DNA from: Sediminihabitans luteus
GTDB lineage: Bacteria > Actinomycetota > Actinomycetes > Actinomycetales > Cellulomonadaceae
NCBI RefSeq assembly: GCF_002797595.1
Contig: NZ_PGFE01000001.1
Span: 620,001-684,000, forward strand
Length of the DNA: 64,000 bases
Direction: 5' to 3'
In this document: one piece after another, positions 54,324-61,647 of the stretch
How positions within the stretch are numbered: position 1 is the stretch's first letter
Layout of the letters: every line of letters starts with the position of its first letter
Translations under genes and position numbers: made by a program
Notes under the pieces: model-generated
Database searches by the model: none
The model's input: the letters and a program-made list of their open reading frames with translations, nothing else
What the model was told of the DNA's origin: nothing

Positions 54324-54731
54324 TCAGTCGACGACGGCGGCCACGGCCTCGATCTCGACGAGCTGGTCGACGTAACCGAGCACCGTCACGCCCAGGAGCG
54401 TGCTGGGCACGTCGTGCGTGCCGAACGCGTCGCGCACGACGTTCCAGGCTGCGACGAGATCGGCCTGGCGGCTCGACGCGACGAGCACACGCGTGCTGAT
54501 GACGTCCTCGATCGTCGCTCCGGCCGCCTCGAGAGCGCGGGTCATCGTCTCGATGCACGCGGCCGCCTGGCCCGCGAAGTCGCCGACGGCGACGGTCGAC
54601 CCGTCGGGGTCGAGCGGGCAAGCCCCTGCGAGGAAGATCAGCCGGGCTTCCTTCGGGGCGGTCGCCGCGTAGGCGTACTGGGCGACGTCGGACAGCGCGG
54701 CGGCGCGGATCAGCTCGACGGAGGAGGTCAT
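54324..54731 (-). CDS. RidA family (YjgF/YER057c/UK114) protein
   Basis: A 135-residue chorismate-mutase-like fold protein. RidA proper hydrolyses reactive enamine/imine intermediates of PLP enzymes. Here LIFLAGACPLDPDG (about 31-44), TMTRALEAAGATIEDVISTRVLVA (about 63-86) and a C-terminal VEIEAVAAV are seen. The catalytic Arg (in STRVLV) is present. The ATG at 54731 is used. It is probably one of the Rid subfamilies rather than canonical RidA. Confidence 0.88.
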   Translation of the reverse strand: MTSSVELIRAAALSDVAQYAYAATAPKEARLIFLAGACPLDPDGSTVAVGDFAGQAAACIETMTRALEAAGATIEDVISTRVLVASSRQADLVAAWNVVRDAFGTHDVPSTLLGVTVLGYVDQLVEIEAVAAVVD

Positions 54732-54851
54732 GCCCGCAGGATGGCGCACCCAGGCGGCCTCCCGCCAGGCATTTCCCCCGGTGGGAGCGCCTCGTGCGCG
54801 TGGACGCTCGACACCGGTCGCGACGGTGCGGGGCGGCGCTCATGGAGACAG

Positions 54852-55829
54852 TCAGCGCTGCGGGGTCTCCACGACCTGGCCGGCCCAGGCGAAGCCGCCG
54901 CCGAACCCGAACAGCAGCGCCGGGACGCCCGCGGGGATCTTGCCCGCGTGCCACCACTTCGACAGCCCGAGCGGGATGCTCGCGGCCGAGGTGTTGCCCG
55001 ACTCGGTGATGTCGGTGACGACGACCTTGTCCTCCATGCCGAGCGCCTTGGCGAGCGGCTCGATGATCCGCAGGTTCGCCTGGTGCGCGACGAGCACCTC
55101 GATGTCCGAGAGCTCGAGGCCCGAGCGCGCCACGATCTCGCGCGCACGGTCCGCGGCGCGCGTGATGGCCCAGCGGAACACCGCGCGACCGTCCTGCTCG
55201 AAGGTCCCGTGCGGCGGCTCGATGCGCACGGCCGGCGTGATGTCACGCTCCGACCCCCAGTGGACGGGACCGATGCCCGGGGTCTCGGACGCCTGGACGA
55301 CGGCTGCGCCCGCGCCGTCCGCGGTGAGGATGCAGGTCGCGCGGTCGGTCCAGTCGGTCACGGCCGTGAGCTTCTCGGCCCCGATGACGAGCGCGGTGCG
55401 CGCCGAGCCGGCGCGGATCGCCTGGTCGGCGATGCCCATGGCGTGCGCGAACCCAGAGCACGCGGTGTTGACGTCGATGATCGCGGGGCGGCCCGTGGCC
55501 GGGTCGCCGAGCTCGAGCGCGTACGCGACGCGACCCGCGGTGTTCGGCGAGATCTCCTTGGCGGTCGCGGTCGCGACGACCACGAGGTCGACGTCGGCGG
55601 CGGCCACGCCCGCGTCGTCGAGCGCGTGCCGCGCGGCCGCGGTGGCCATGTCGGCGACGGTGACGTCGTCCGCGGCGACGTGCCGCGTCACGATGCCGGT
55701 GCGCGACTGGATCCACTCGTCGTTCGTCTCGACGAGCTGCGCGACGTCGTCGTTCGTCATGACGCGCTCGGGCTGGTGGTGGCCGAGGCCGACGATGCGC
55801 GAGCCGGGGGCGCCGGTGGGGATCTGCAT
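54852..55829 (-). CDS. Beta-ketoacyl-ACP synthase III
   Basis: A 325-residue thiolase-fold enzyme of the FabH family, which starts fatty-acid or polyketide chains by condensing acyl-CoA with malonyl-ACP. The catalytic triad is visible: Cys in VNTACSGFAHAMG (about 113), His in AHQANLRII (about 245) and Asn in ESGNTSAASIPLG (about 277). It stands alone, without fabD, acpP or fabF, and has a divergent LacI gene, so a specialised role is possible. Confidence 0.9.
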   Translation of the reverse strand: MQIPTGAPGSRIVGLGHHQPERVMTNDDVAQLVETNDEWIQSRTGIVTRHVAADDVTVADMATAAARHALDDAGVAAADVDLVVVATATAKEISPNTAGRVAYALELGDPATGRPAIIDVNTACSGFAHAMGIADQAIRAGSARTALVIGAEKLTAVTDWTDRATCILTADGAGAAVVQASETPGIGPVHWGSERDITPAVRIEPPHGTFEQDGRAVFRWAITRAADRAREIVARSGLELSDIEVLVAHQANLRIIEPLAKALGMEDKVVVTDITESGNTSAASIPLGLSKWWHAGKIPAGVPALLFGFGGGFAWAGQVVETPQR

Positions 55830-55949
55830 GGCCCGATCATTCCCCCGGCGCGCGTGGATGCCAAACGCCGCCCACGACTCGGGCCGGTCGGACGACGCGC
55901 GGCCGGCTGCGACGTCCGCGGAAAGGGCGTTCCCGCTACGGTGGTCGCC

Positions 55950-56999
55950 ATGACCGGTCCCGTGACCCTGAGCCAGGTGGCGCGCGAGGCGGGGGTGTCG
56001 CTCGCGACCGCGTCCCGCGCGATCAACGGCAGCGCGACCCGCGTGGTGCGGCCCGACCTGCGCGAGCGCGTGCTCGAGGCCGCGCGGCGGCTGCGCTACA
56101 CGCCCGACGCGAACGCCCAGGCGGTCGCGCGCGGCCGCACGACGTCGGTCGGGCTGATCGTGCACGACATCACCGACCCGTACTTCTCGTCGATCGCGGC
56201 GGGCGTGACCGAGGCCGCGGACGCCGCCGGGCTCGTCGTCACGCTCGCCTCGACCCAGCACAGCGCCGAGCGCGAGCTCGCGTTCGTCGACCTCGTGCAG
56301 CGCCAGCGCGCGCGGGCCGTGATCGTCGCGGGCGGACGGCTCGACGGCGGGGAGTCGACCCCGGCGCTCGTCGCAGCGCTCGAGGCGTACCGCGCGCACG
56401 GCGGGGGCGTCGCGTTCGTCGGCCAGCGGATCAGCGACCTGCCGACCATCGAGATCGCGAACCGCGCGGGGGCGGGCGACCTCGCCCGGGCGCTGCACGG
56501 CCGGGGGTACCGCCGGTTCGCCGTGCTCGGCGGGCCGGACGGGCACCTCACGGGACGCGACCGGCGCGAGGGGTTCGCCGACGCGCTCGCGGCCCTCGGC
56601 TGCCTGCCGCCCGTGGTGCTCGGCTCGGCGTTCACGCGTGACGGCGGGTACGCAGGCATGCAGGAGGCGCTGACCCTGCCCGAGCGGCCCGAGCTCGTGT
56701 TCGCCGCGAACGACGTCATGGCCGTGGGCGCGATGGCCGCGGTGCGCGACGCGGGCCTGCGGGTGCCGGACGACGTCGCGGTGGCCGGGTTCGACGACAT
56801 CGTGACCCTGCGGGACGTGTCGCCCGGGCTCACGACGGTGCGCATCCCGCTCGCCGAGGTCGGGGCACGGGCCACGCGGCTCGCGCTCGCGGAGCCGGGG
56901 ACCGCGGGCGAGGGCGGGACCGCGGGCGAGGGCAGGACCGCGGGGAGCGACGTCGTGCGCGGCGAGGTCGTGCTGCGCGACTCGACGCCGCAGCGATAG
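55950..56999 (+). CDS. LacI family transcriptional regulator
   Basis: A 349-residue repressor: HTH and hinge at residues 1-60 (VTLSQVAREAGVSLATASRAING, then ANAQAVARGRT) and a periplasmic-binding-protein-like sensor domain (about 62-335). The C-terminal linker has repeated GTAGEGG units. TACGGT ends seven bases before the ATG, a leaderless start. Two LacI-type operators 100 bp downstream at 57100 and 57124 show that it controls the following three-gene operon. Confidence 0.93.
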   Translation: MTGPVTLSQVAREAGVSLATASRAINGSATRVVRPDLRERVLEAARRLRYTPDANAQAVARGRTTSVGLIVHDITDPYFSSIAAGVTEAADAAGLVVTLASTQHSAERELAFVDLVQRQRARAVIVAGGRLDGGESTPALVAALEAYRAHGGGVAFVGQRISDLPTIEIANRAGAGDLARALHGRGYRRFAVLGGPDGHLTGRDRREGFADALAALGCLPPVVLGSAFTRDGGYAGMQEALTLPERPELVFAANDVMAVGAMAAVRDAGLRVPDDVAVAGFDDIVTLRDVSPGLTTVRIPLAEVGARATRLALAEPGTAGEGGTAGEGRTAGSDVVRGEVVLRDSTPQR

Positions 57000-57009
57000 C
57001 GCGCGCCCC

Positions 57010-57077
57010 GCCGTCCGACGCCCGACGTCCGCCGTCCGACGCCTGACGTACCGACGCCTGCCGCCTGACGTACCGAC
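57010..57077. repeat. Short direct repeats after the LacI gene
   Basis: GCCTGACGTACCGAC occurs at 57041-57055 and 57063-57077, preceded by repeated CCGTCCGACGCC units. These are imperfect slippage-type repeats between the LacI stop and the next promoter. Confidence 0.65.
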
Positions 57078-57090
57078 CCGCGCGCACCCC

Positions 57091-57137
57091 TTGACGAACG
57101 GAAAGCACTTTCCCTACGCTGTGGGAAAGCGCATTCC
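57091..57137 (+). promoter_or_regulatory. Promoter with two LacI-type operators
   Basis: A -35 TTGACG (57091-57096) and -10 TACGCT (57115-57120) are 18 bp apart. Operator 1, GGAAAGCACTTTCC (57100-57113), fills the spacer; operator 2, GGAAAGCGCATTCC (57124-57137), covers the start site. Each differs by one base from the perfect palindrome GGAAAGCGCTTTCC and has the central CG-type symmetry of LacI-family sites. Centres are 24 bp apart. Confidence 0.85.
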
Positions 57138-57181
57138 GGCAGTCGTCGGGCCGCGCGCCCGACGACGAGCAGGAGAGCACG

Positions 57182-58357
57182 ATGACGAGCCCCGCCCCCA
57201 CCCGCACGTTGCGGATCGCCATGAACGGCATCACCGGCCGCATGGGCTACCGCCAGCACCTCGTGCGCTCGATCCTCCCGATCCGCGACGCTGGCGGCGT
57301 CACGCTCGAGGACGGCACCAAGGTCCAGGTCGAGCCCATCCTGATCGGCCGCAACGAGTCCAAGATCCGCGAGCTCGCCGCGCTGCACGGCGTCGAGCAC
57401 TGGACCACCGACCTCGACGGCGCGATCGCCGACCCGAGCGTCGACATCGTGTTCGACGCCTCGATGACGAGCCTGCGCGCCAAGACGCTCACCAAGGCCA
57501 TGGAGGCCGGCAAGCACGTCTACACCGAGAAGCCCACCGCCGAGACCCTCGCCGAGGCCGTCGAGCTCGCACGGCTGCGCGAGGAGACCGGCGTGACCGC
57601 CGGCGTCGTGCACGACAAGCTCTACCTGCCGGGCCTGGTCAAGCTGCGCCGCCTCGTCGACGAGGGGTTCTTCGGCCGCATCCTGTCGCTGCGCGGCGAG
57701 TTCGGCTACTGGGTGTTCGAGGGCGAGCACCAGGCCGCGCAGCGCCCCAGCTGGAACTACCGCGCGCAGGACGGCGGCGGCATGACGACCGACATGTTCT
57801 GCCACTGGAACTACGTGCTCGAGGGCATCCTCGGCAAGGTCACGACCGTCTCGGCGCAGACCGCGACCCACATCCCGACCCGCTGGGACGAGAACGGCGA
57901 CGCGTACGACGCGACCGCCGACGACGCCGCCTACGGGATCTTCGGCATCGAGACGCCGGACGGCGACCCCGTCGTCGCGCAGATCAACTCGTCCTGGGCC
58001 GTGCGCGTGTACCGCGACGAGCTCGTCGAGTTCCAGGTCGACGGCACGCACGGCTCGGCCGTCGCGGGCCTCAACAAGTGCGTCGCCCAGCAGCGCGCCC
58101 ACACCCCCAAGCCCGTGTGGAACCCGGACCTGCCGGTCACCGAGTCGTTCCGCGAGCAGTGGATGGAGGTCCCCGCGAACGCCGACCTCGACAACGGGTT
58201 CAAGCTCCAGTGGGAGGAGTTCCTGCGCGACGTCGTCGCCGGGCGCGAGCACCGCTTCGACCTGCTCTCGGCCGCGCGCGGCGTGCAGCTCGCCGAGCTC
58301 GGCCTGCAGTCGTCGGCCGAGGGCCGCCGCCTCGACGTGCCGGAGATCTCGCTGTGA
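57182..58357 (+). CDS. Gfo/Idh/MocA family NAD(P)-dependent oxidoreductase
   Basis: A 391-residue dehydrogenase, probably acting on a sugar or polyol. The Rossmann fold (about 10-130) starts LRIAMNGITGRMGYRQH, an unusual glycine turn; YTEKPTAETLAEAV (about 118-131) carries the conserved EKP lysine. The C-terminal substrate domain has GGGMTTDMFCHWNYVLEG with an active-site Asp/His pair. A GAGCAGGAGAGCACG leader gives the ribosome-binding site. First gene of a LacI-controlled operon; it overlaps the next gene by four bases. Confidence 0.9.
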   Translation: MTSPAPTRTLRIAMNGITGRMGYRQHLVRSILPIRDAGGVTLEDGTKVQVEPILIGRNESKIRELAALHGVEHWTTDLDGAIADPSVDIVFDASMTSLRAKTLTKAMEAGKHVYTEKPTAETLAEAVELARLREETGVTAGVVHDKLYLPGLVKLRRLVDEGFFGRILSLRGEFGYWVFEGEHQAAQRPSWNYRAQDGGGMTTDMFCHWNYVLEGILGKVTTVSAQTATHIPTRWDENGDAYDATADDAAYGIFGIETPDGDPVVAQINSSWAVRVYRDELVEFQVDGTHGSAVAGLNKCVAQQRAHTPKPVWNPDLPVTESFREQWMEVPANADLDNGFKLQWEEFLRDVVAGREHRFDLLSAARGVQLAELGLQSSAEGRRLDVPEISL

Positions 58358-59658
58358 CCCCGACGACCGGCACGACCCCCACGACCGGCACGACCCCCAC
58401 GACCGGCACGCTCGGCCGGCACGTCGCCCTCCCCCTCGGCGCCTCGGGCGTGCTCGCTCACCTTCCGCGGTTCGACGACGCGGGCCGCGTCGCGGGCACC
58501 GAGGTCCTCGAGCTCGCCGAGCCCGGGCCGTGGACGACGCCGACCGCGCCGATCACCTCGCGCGTGGCCTTTGCCGCCGCGCACGTGGTGCCCGTGGTCG
58601 GTGCCGACAGCACGCCCGGCCGCCCCGCCGTCGTCGACTGGGACGCGACGCTCGCGTACCGGCACCGGATCTGGGAGCACGGGCTCGGCGTCGCGGACGC
58701 GATGGACACCGCGCAGCGCGGCATGGGGCTCGACTGGGTCGCGACCCAGGAGCTCGTGCGCCGCTCGTCCGCCGAAGCCGCGAGCGTCGGCGCGCGCATC
58801 GCGTGCGGCGCGGGCACCGACCAGCTCGACCTCGACACCCTCCCCGAGGGCGAGGCCGGCCTGGCCGCCGTGATCGACGCGTACCGCGAGCAGGTCCGCA
58901 CGGTCCAGGACGCGGGCTCGCAGGTCATCGTCATGGCCTCGCGCGCCCTCGCCCGTGTCGCCCGCGGCGCGGACGACTACGCCCGGGTCTACGACGCGGT
59001 GCTCGCGGAGGCCGACCGGCCCGTCGTCCTGCACTGGCTGGGGACGATGTTCGACCCGGCGCTCGAGGGCTACTGGGGGTCGGACGACGTCGCGGCCGCG
59101 ACCCGCACGTTCACCGACCTGATCCGGGCCCACCAGGGCCGGATCGACGGCGTCAAGGTCTCGCTGCTCGACGCCGCGCACGAGATCGCGCTGCGGCGCG
59201 AGCTCGCGACGCTCGACCCCGAGGCCGGGGGTGCTGTCCGCCTCTACACGGGCGACGACTTCAACTACCCCGAGCTCATCGCGGGCGACGAGCAGGGACA
59301 CTCCGACGCGCTCCTGGGCATCTTCGCGGCGATCTACCCGGCCGCGTCGACCGCGCTCCAGGCGTTCGACGCGGGCGACCCGGCGCGCGGCCACGAGATC
59401 CTCGCGTCGACCGAGGCGCTCGGCCGGCACATTTTCGCCGCGCCGACGTACTACTACAAGACCGGGATCGCGTTCCTGAGCTGGCTCAACGGCCACCAGA
59501 CCGGGTTCCAGATGGTCGGCGGCCTGCAGTCGGGCCGCAGCGTGCCGCACCTGGTCGAGCTGTTCCGGCTCGCCGACCGCGCGGGCCTGCTGCTCGACCC
59601 GCCGCTCGCCGCGCACCGGATGCGCAGCCTGCTCGAGGTCGCGGGGGTGACCCGATGA
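58354..59658 (+). CDS. DUF993 family protein (dihydrodipicolinate synthase-like TIM barrel)
   Basis: A 434-residue protein of the DUF993 family, related to class I aldolases of the DapA type. After the TPTTGT repeat and a beta region come the barrel elements, with VSLLDAAHEIALRR (about 268-281; candidate Schiff-base Lys just before, in DGVKVS) and LYTGDDFNYPELIAGDE (about 295). No reaction is established for the family. The GTG overlaps the stop of the Gfo/Idh gene (GTGA) and its own stop overlaps the next ATG (ATGA), so all three genes are translationally coupled. A retro-aldol or dehydratase step in sugar breakdown is the likely type of role. Confidence 0.85.
   Translation: MTPTTGTTPTTGTTPTTGTLGRHVALPLGASGVLAHLPRFDDAGRVAGTEVLELAEPGPWTTPTAPITSRVAFAAAHVVPVVGADSTPGRPAVVDWDATLAYRHRIWEHGLGVADAMDTAQRGMGLDWVATQELVRRSSAEAASVGARIACGAGTDQLDLDTLPEGEAGLAAVIDAYREQVRTVQDAGSQVIVMASRALARVARGADDYARVYDAVLAEADRPVVLHWLGTMFDPALEGYWGSDDVAAATRTFTDLIRAHQGRIDGVKVSLLDAAHEIALRRELATLDPEAGGAVRLYTGDDFNYPELIAGDEQGHSDALLGIFAAIYPAASTALQAFDAGDPARGHEILASTEALGRHIFAAPTYYYKTGIAFLSWLNGHQTGFQMVGGLQSGRSVPHLVELFRLADRAGLLLDPPLAAHRMRSLLEVAGVTR
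58357..58410. repeat. 18-bp tandem repeat at the start of the DUF993 gene
   Basis: Three 18-bp units (58357-58374, 58375-58392, 58393-58410) encode TPTTGT three times directly after the start codon. In-frame copy-number change is possible. Confidence 0.85.
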
Positions 59659-60536
59659 GCGCGGACCGCGACCTGTCGCGGTGCTCGCTCAACACCGCGA
59701 GCATCAAGCGCGCGACTCTCCCCGAGGCCGTCGACGCCGCCGCACGCGCCGGCTACGGCGCGATCGGGCTGTGGCGCGACCGCGTCCAGGAGACCGGCGC
59801 CGAGAAGGCCGCCAAGCTCGTGGCGGACGCCGGCCTGCGGGTCTCGTCGCTGTGCCGCGGCGGGTTCCTCACGGCGTCCGACGAGGCGGGGATCGCCGCG
59901 GCGCTCGACGACAACCGCGCCGCGATCGTCGAGGCCGCGACCGTCGGCACGAGCGAGCTCGTGTTCGTCGTGGGCGGCCTGCCCGGCTCGGCGCCCGAGA
60001 CCGCGCCCGCCCCCGGCACCGACCGCGACGTCGTCGCCGCGCGGGCACGCGTCGCGGACCGCATCGCCGACCTCGCGCCGTTCGCGGCCGAGCACGGCGT
60101 GCGGATCGTGCTCGAGCCGCTGCACCCCATGTTCGCGGCCGACCGTGCCGTGATCTCGACGCTCGGGCAGGCGCTCGACCTGGCCGCGCCGCACCCCGCG
60201 GACGTCGTGGGCGTCGTCGTCGACACGTACCACGTGTGGTGGGACCCGGCGCTCGAGGCGTCGATCGCGCGGGCCGGCGCCGAGCAGCGCATCGCCTCGT
60301 ACCAGGTGTGCGACTGGGCGCTGCCCTTCGCACCTCTCGCGCTCAACTCGCGCGGGCACGTCGGGGACGGCTACGTCGACTTCCCGACCATCAGCCGGTG
60401 GGTCGCCGCCGCGGGGTACCGCGGCGACGTCGAGACCGAGCTGTTCAACCAGGAGATCTGGGACGCACCGTTCGACGACACCGTCGCGACGATCGCGGAC
60501 CGCTACCTCCGGCACGTCCAGCCGTACGTCGGCTGA
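59655..60536 (+). CDS. Sugar phosphate isomerase/epimerase family TIM-barrel protein
   Basis: A 293-residue AP-endonuclease-2-fold enzyme. Metal ligands expected for the family are seen in RIVLEPLHPM (Glu, about 152), VVVDTYHVWWDP (Asp and His, about 186), QVCDWALP (Asp, about 218), HVGDGYVDF (about 233) and DVETELFNQ (Glu, about 257). Such enzymes isomerise or epimerise keto-sugars, or cleave 3-keto-glycosides. Last gene of the LacI-controlled operon; a strong hairpin follows. Confidence 0.88.
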   Translation: MSADRDLSRCSLNTASIKRATLPEAVDAAARAGYGAIGLWRDRVQETGAEKAAKLVADAGLRVSSLCRGGFLTASDEAGIAAALDDNRAAIVEAATVGTSELVFVVGGLPGSAPETAPAPGTDRDVVAARARVADRIADLAPFAAEHGVRIVLEPLHPMFAADRAVISTLGQALDLAAPHPADVVGVVVDTYHVWWDPALEASIARAGAEQRIASYQVCDWALPFAPLALNSRGHVGDGYVDFPTISRWVAAAGYRGDVETELFNQEIWDAPFDDTVATIADRYLRHVQPYVG

Positions 60537-60567
60537 CGCGCCGGGGCCGACGACGGCGTCGGACCAC

Positions 60568-60615
60568 CGTGCCGCCGCCCGGGAAGGGTGCCTTCCTCCC
60601 CCGGGCGGCGGCACG
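60568..60615. terminator. Long hairpin terminator after the DUF993 operon
   Basis: A perfect 16-bp stem (60568-60583 with 60600-60615). The 16-base loop contains AAGG/CCTT that can pair further. Located 31 bp after the last stop codon of the operon. Confidence 0.82.
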
Positions 60616-60740
60616 TCCGTCTGCCGGGACGCCGCGGTCCGGAGGGCCGGGCGGCCGGGCGGACCGGGGAACGCGTGCCGTACCGTCGGACGTTGGAGAG
60701 GCGTGGGGCGCACGGTCCCGCGACCGACGGAAGGCAGAGC

Positions 60741-61532
60741 ATGGCCAAGGAACCCACCCCGCTGCGCGCCCGCGACCTCTGGGCGGGGCACGTCGGCCGC
60801 GACGTGGTGCGCGGGGTCGACCTCGAGCTCGTGCCGGGCGCCGCGCCGGTCGGCATCGCCGGCGAGTCGGGCTCGGGCAAGACGACGATCGTCCAGGCGC
60901 TGCTCGGCACGATCAAGCCCTCGCGCGGGAACGTCAGCTGGGGCGGCCAGACCGTCTCGCGGATCGGCCGCGTCGGGGCGACCAAGAAGCAGTTCAAGGC
61001 GCACGTGCGCGCGGTGCGCCAGTACGGGATCGAGGGCGCCGACGGCGTCGACCCGCACAAGAGCGTCGAGAAGGCCGTCGCGCGCGCGCTCGCCGACGCC
61101 CGCAAGGCCGGCCGCTCGTCGTCGCGCAGCGCGGTCGAGCTGCTCGAGCTCGTGGGCCTCGCCGACCGTCACCTCGACCGCGTGATGCGCACCCTCTCGG
61201 GCGGCGAGAAGCAGCGCCTCGCGCTCGCGTTCGCGCTCGCGACCCGCCCCGAGGTGCTGCTGCTCGACGAGCCGTTCACCGCGCTCGACCCGAACACGCG
61301 CGCAGAGGTCGTGGGCCGCCTGCGCGCGATCGTCGAGTCCGAGGGCATCGCGCTGCTCGTCGTGTCGCACGACCTCGAGCTTCTCGAGCGCCTGTGCCCC
61401 ACGGTTCACATCCTCGCCGACGGCGTGTTCGTGCAGTCCGGCCCGCTGCGCGACGTCCTTGCGCAGCCTGCGCACCCCGCGGTCAAGGACCTGGCGGACG
61501 CCGCGCCGCTGGCCGTCCAGCGCTGGAGCTGA
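60741..61532 (+). CDS. ABC transporter ATP-binding protein (orphan)
   Basis: A 263-residue ATPase resembling the oligopeptide/dipeptide importer class. Walker A is GESGSGKTT (about 38-46), the Q-loop region KAHVRAVRQYG (about 86), the signature LSGGEKQRL (about 152-160), Walker B VLLLDEPFTALDP (about 172) and the switch His VVSHDLE (about 211). No permease or binding-protein gene is adjacent, so partner subunits must lie elsewhere. GGAAGG lies upstream of the ATG. Converges on the uxaA-like gene across a very long hairpin. Confidence 0.9.
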   Translation: MAKEPTPLRARDLWAGHVGRDVVRGVDLELVPGAAPVGIAGESGSGKTTIVQALLGTIKPSRGNVSWGGQTVSRIGRVGATKKQFKAHVRAVRQYGIEGADGVDPHKSVEKAVARALADARKAGRSSSRSAVELLELVGLADRHLDRVMRTLSGGEKQRLALAFALATRPEVLLLDEPFTALDPNTRAEVVGRLRAIVESEGIALLVVSHDLELLERLCPTVHILADGVFVQSGPLRDVLAQPAHPAVKDLADAAPLAVQRWS

Positions 61533-61545
61533 CGGCGTCCGCCCC

Positions 61546-61635
61546 CGGAACGCGGGCACGCGAAAGGCCGAGCACGGGGCAGCGCACACGATCGACGCTG
61601 ATCGTGTGCGCAACCCCGTGCTCGGCCGCGTTCCG
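61546..61635. terminator. Very long bidirectional hairpin between convergent genes
   Basis: Nested perfect arms: 9 bp outer (61546-61554 with 61627-61635), 13 bp middle (61567-61579 with 61614-61626) and 12 bp inner (61582-61593 with 61600-61611), with a 6-base loop, a 2x2 internal loop and a 12-base left-side bulge. In all 34 pairs over 90 bases. Confidence 0.85.
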
Positions 61636-61647
61636 TCCGGGCTCAGC

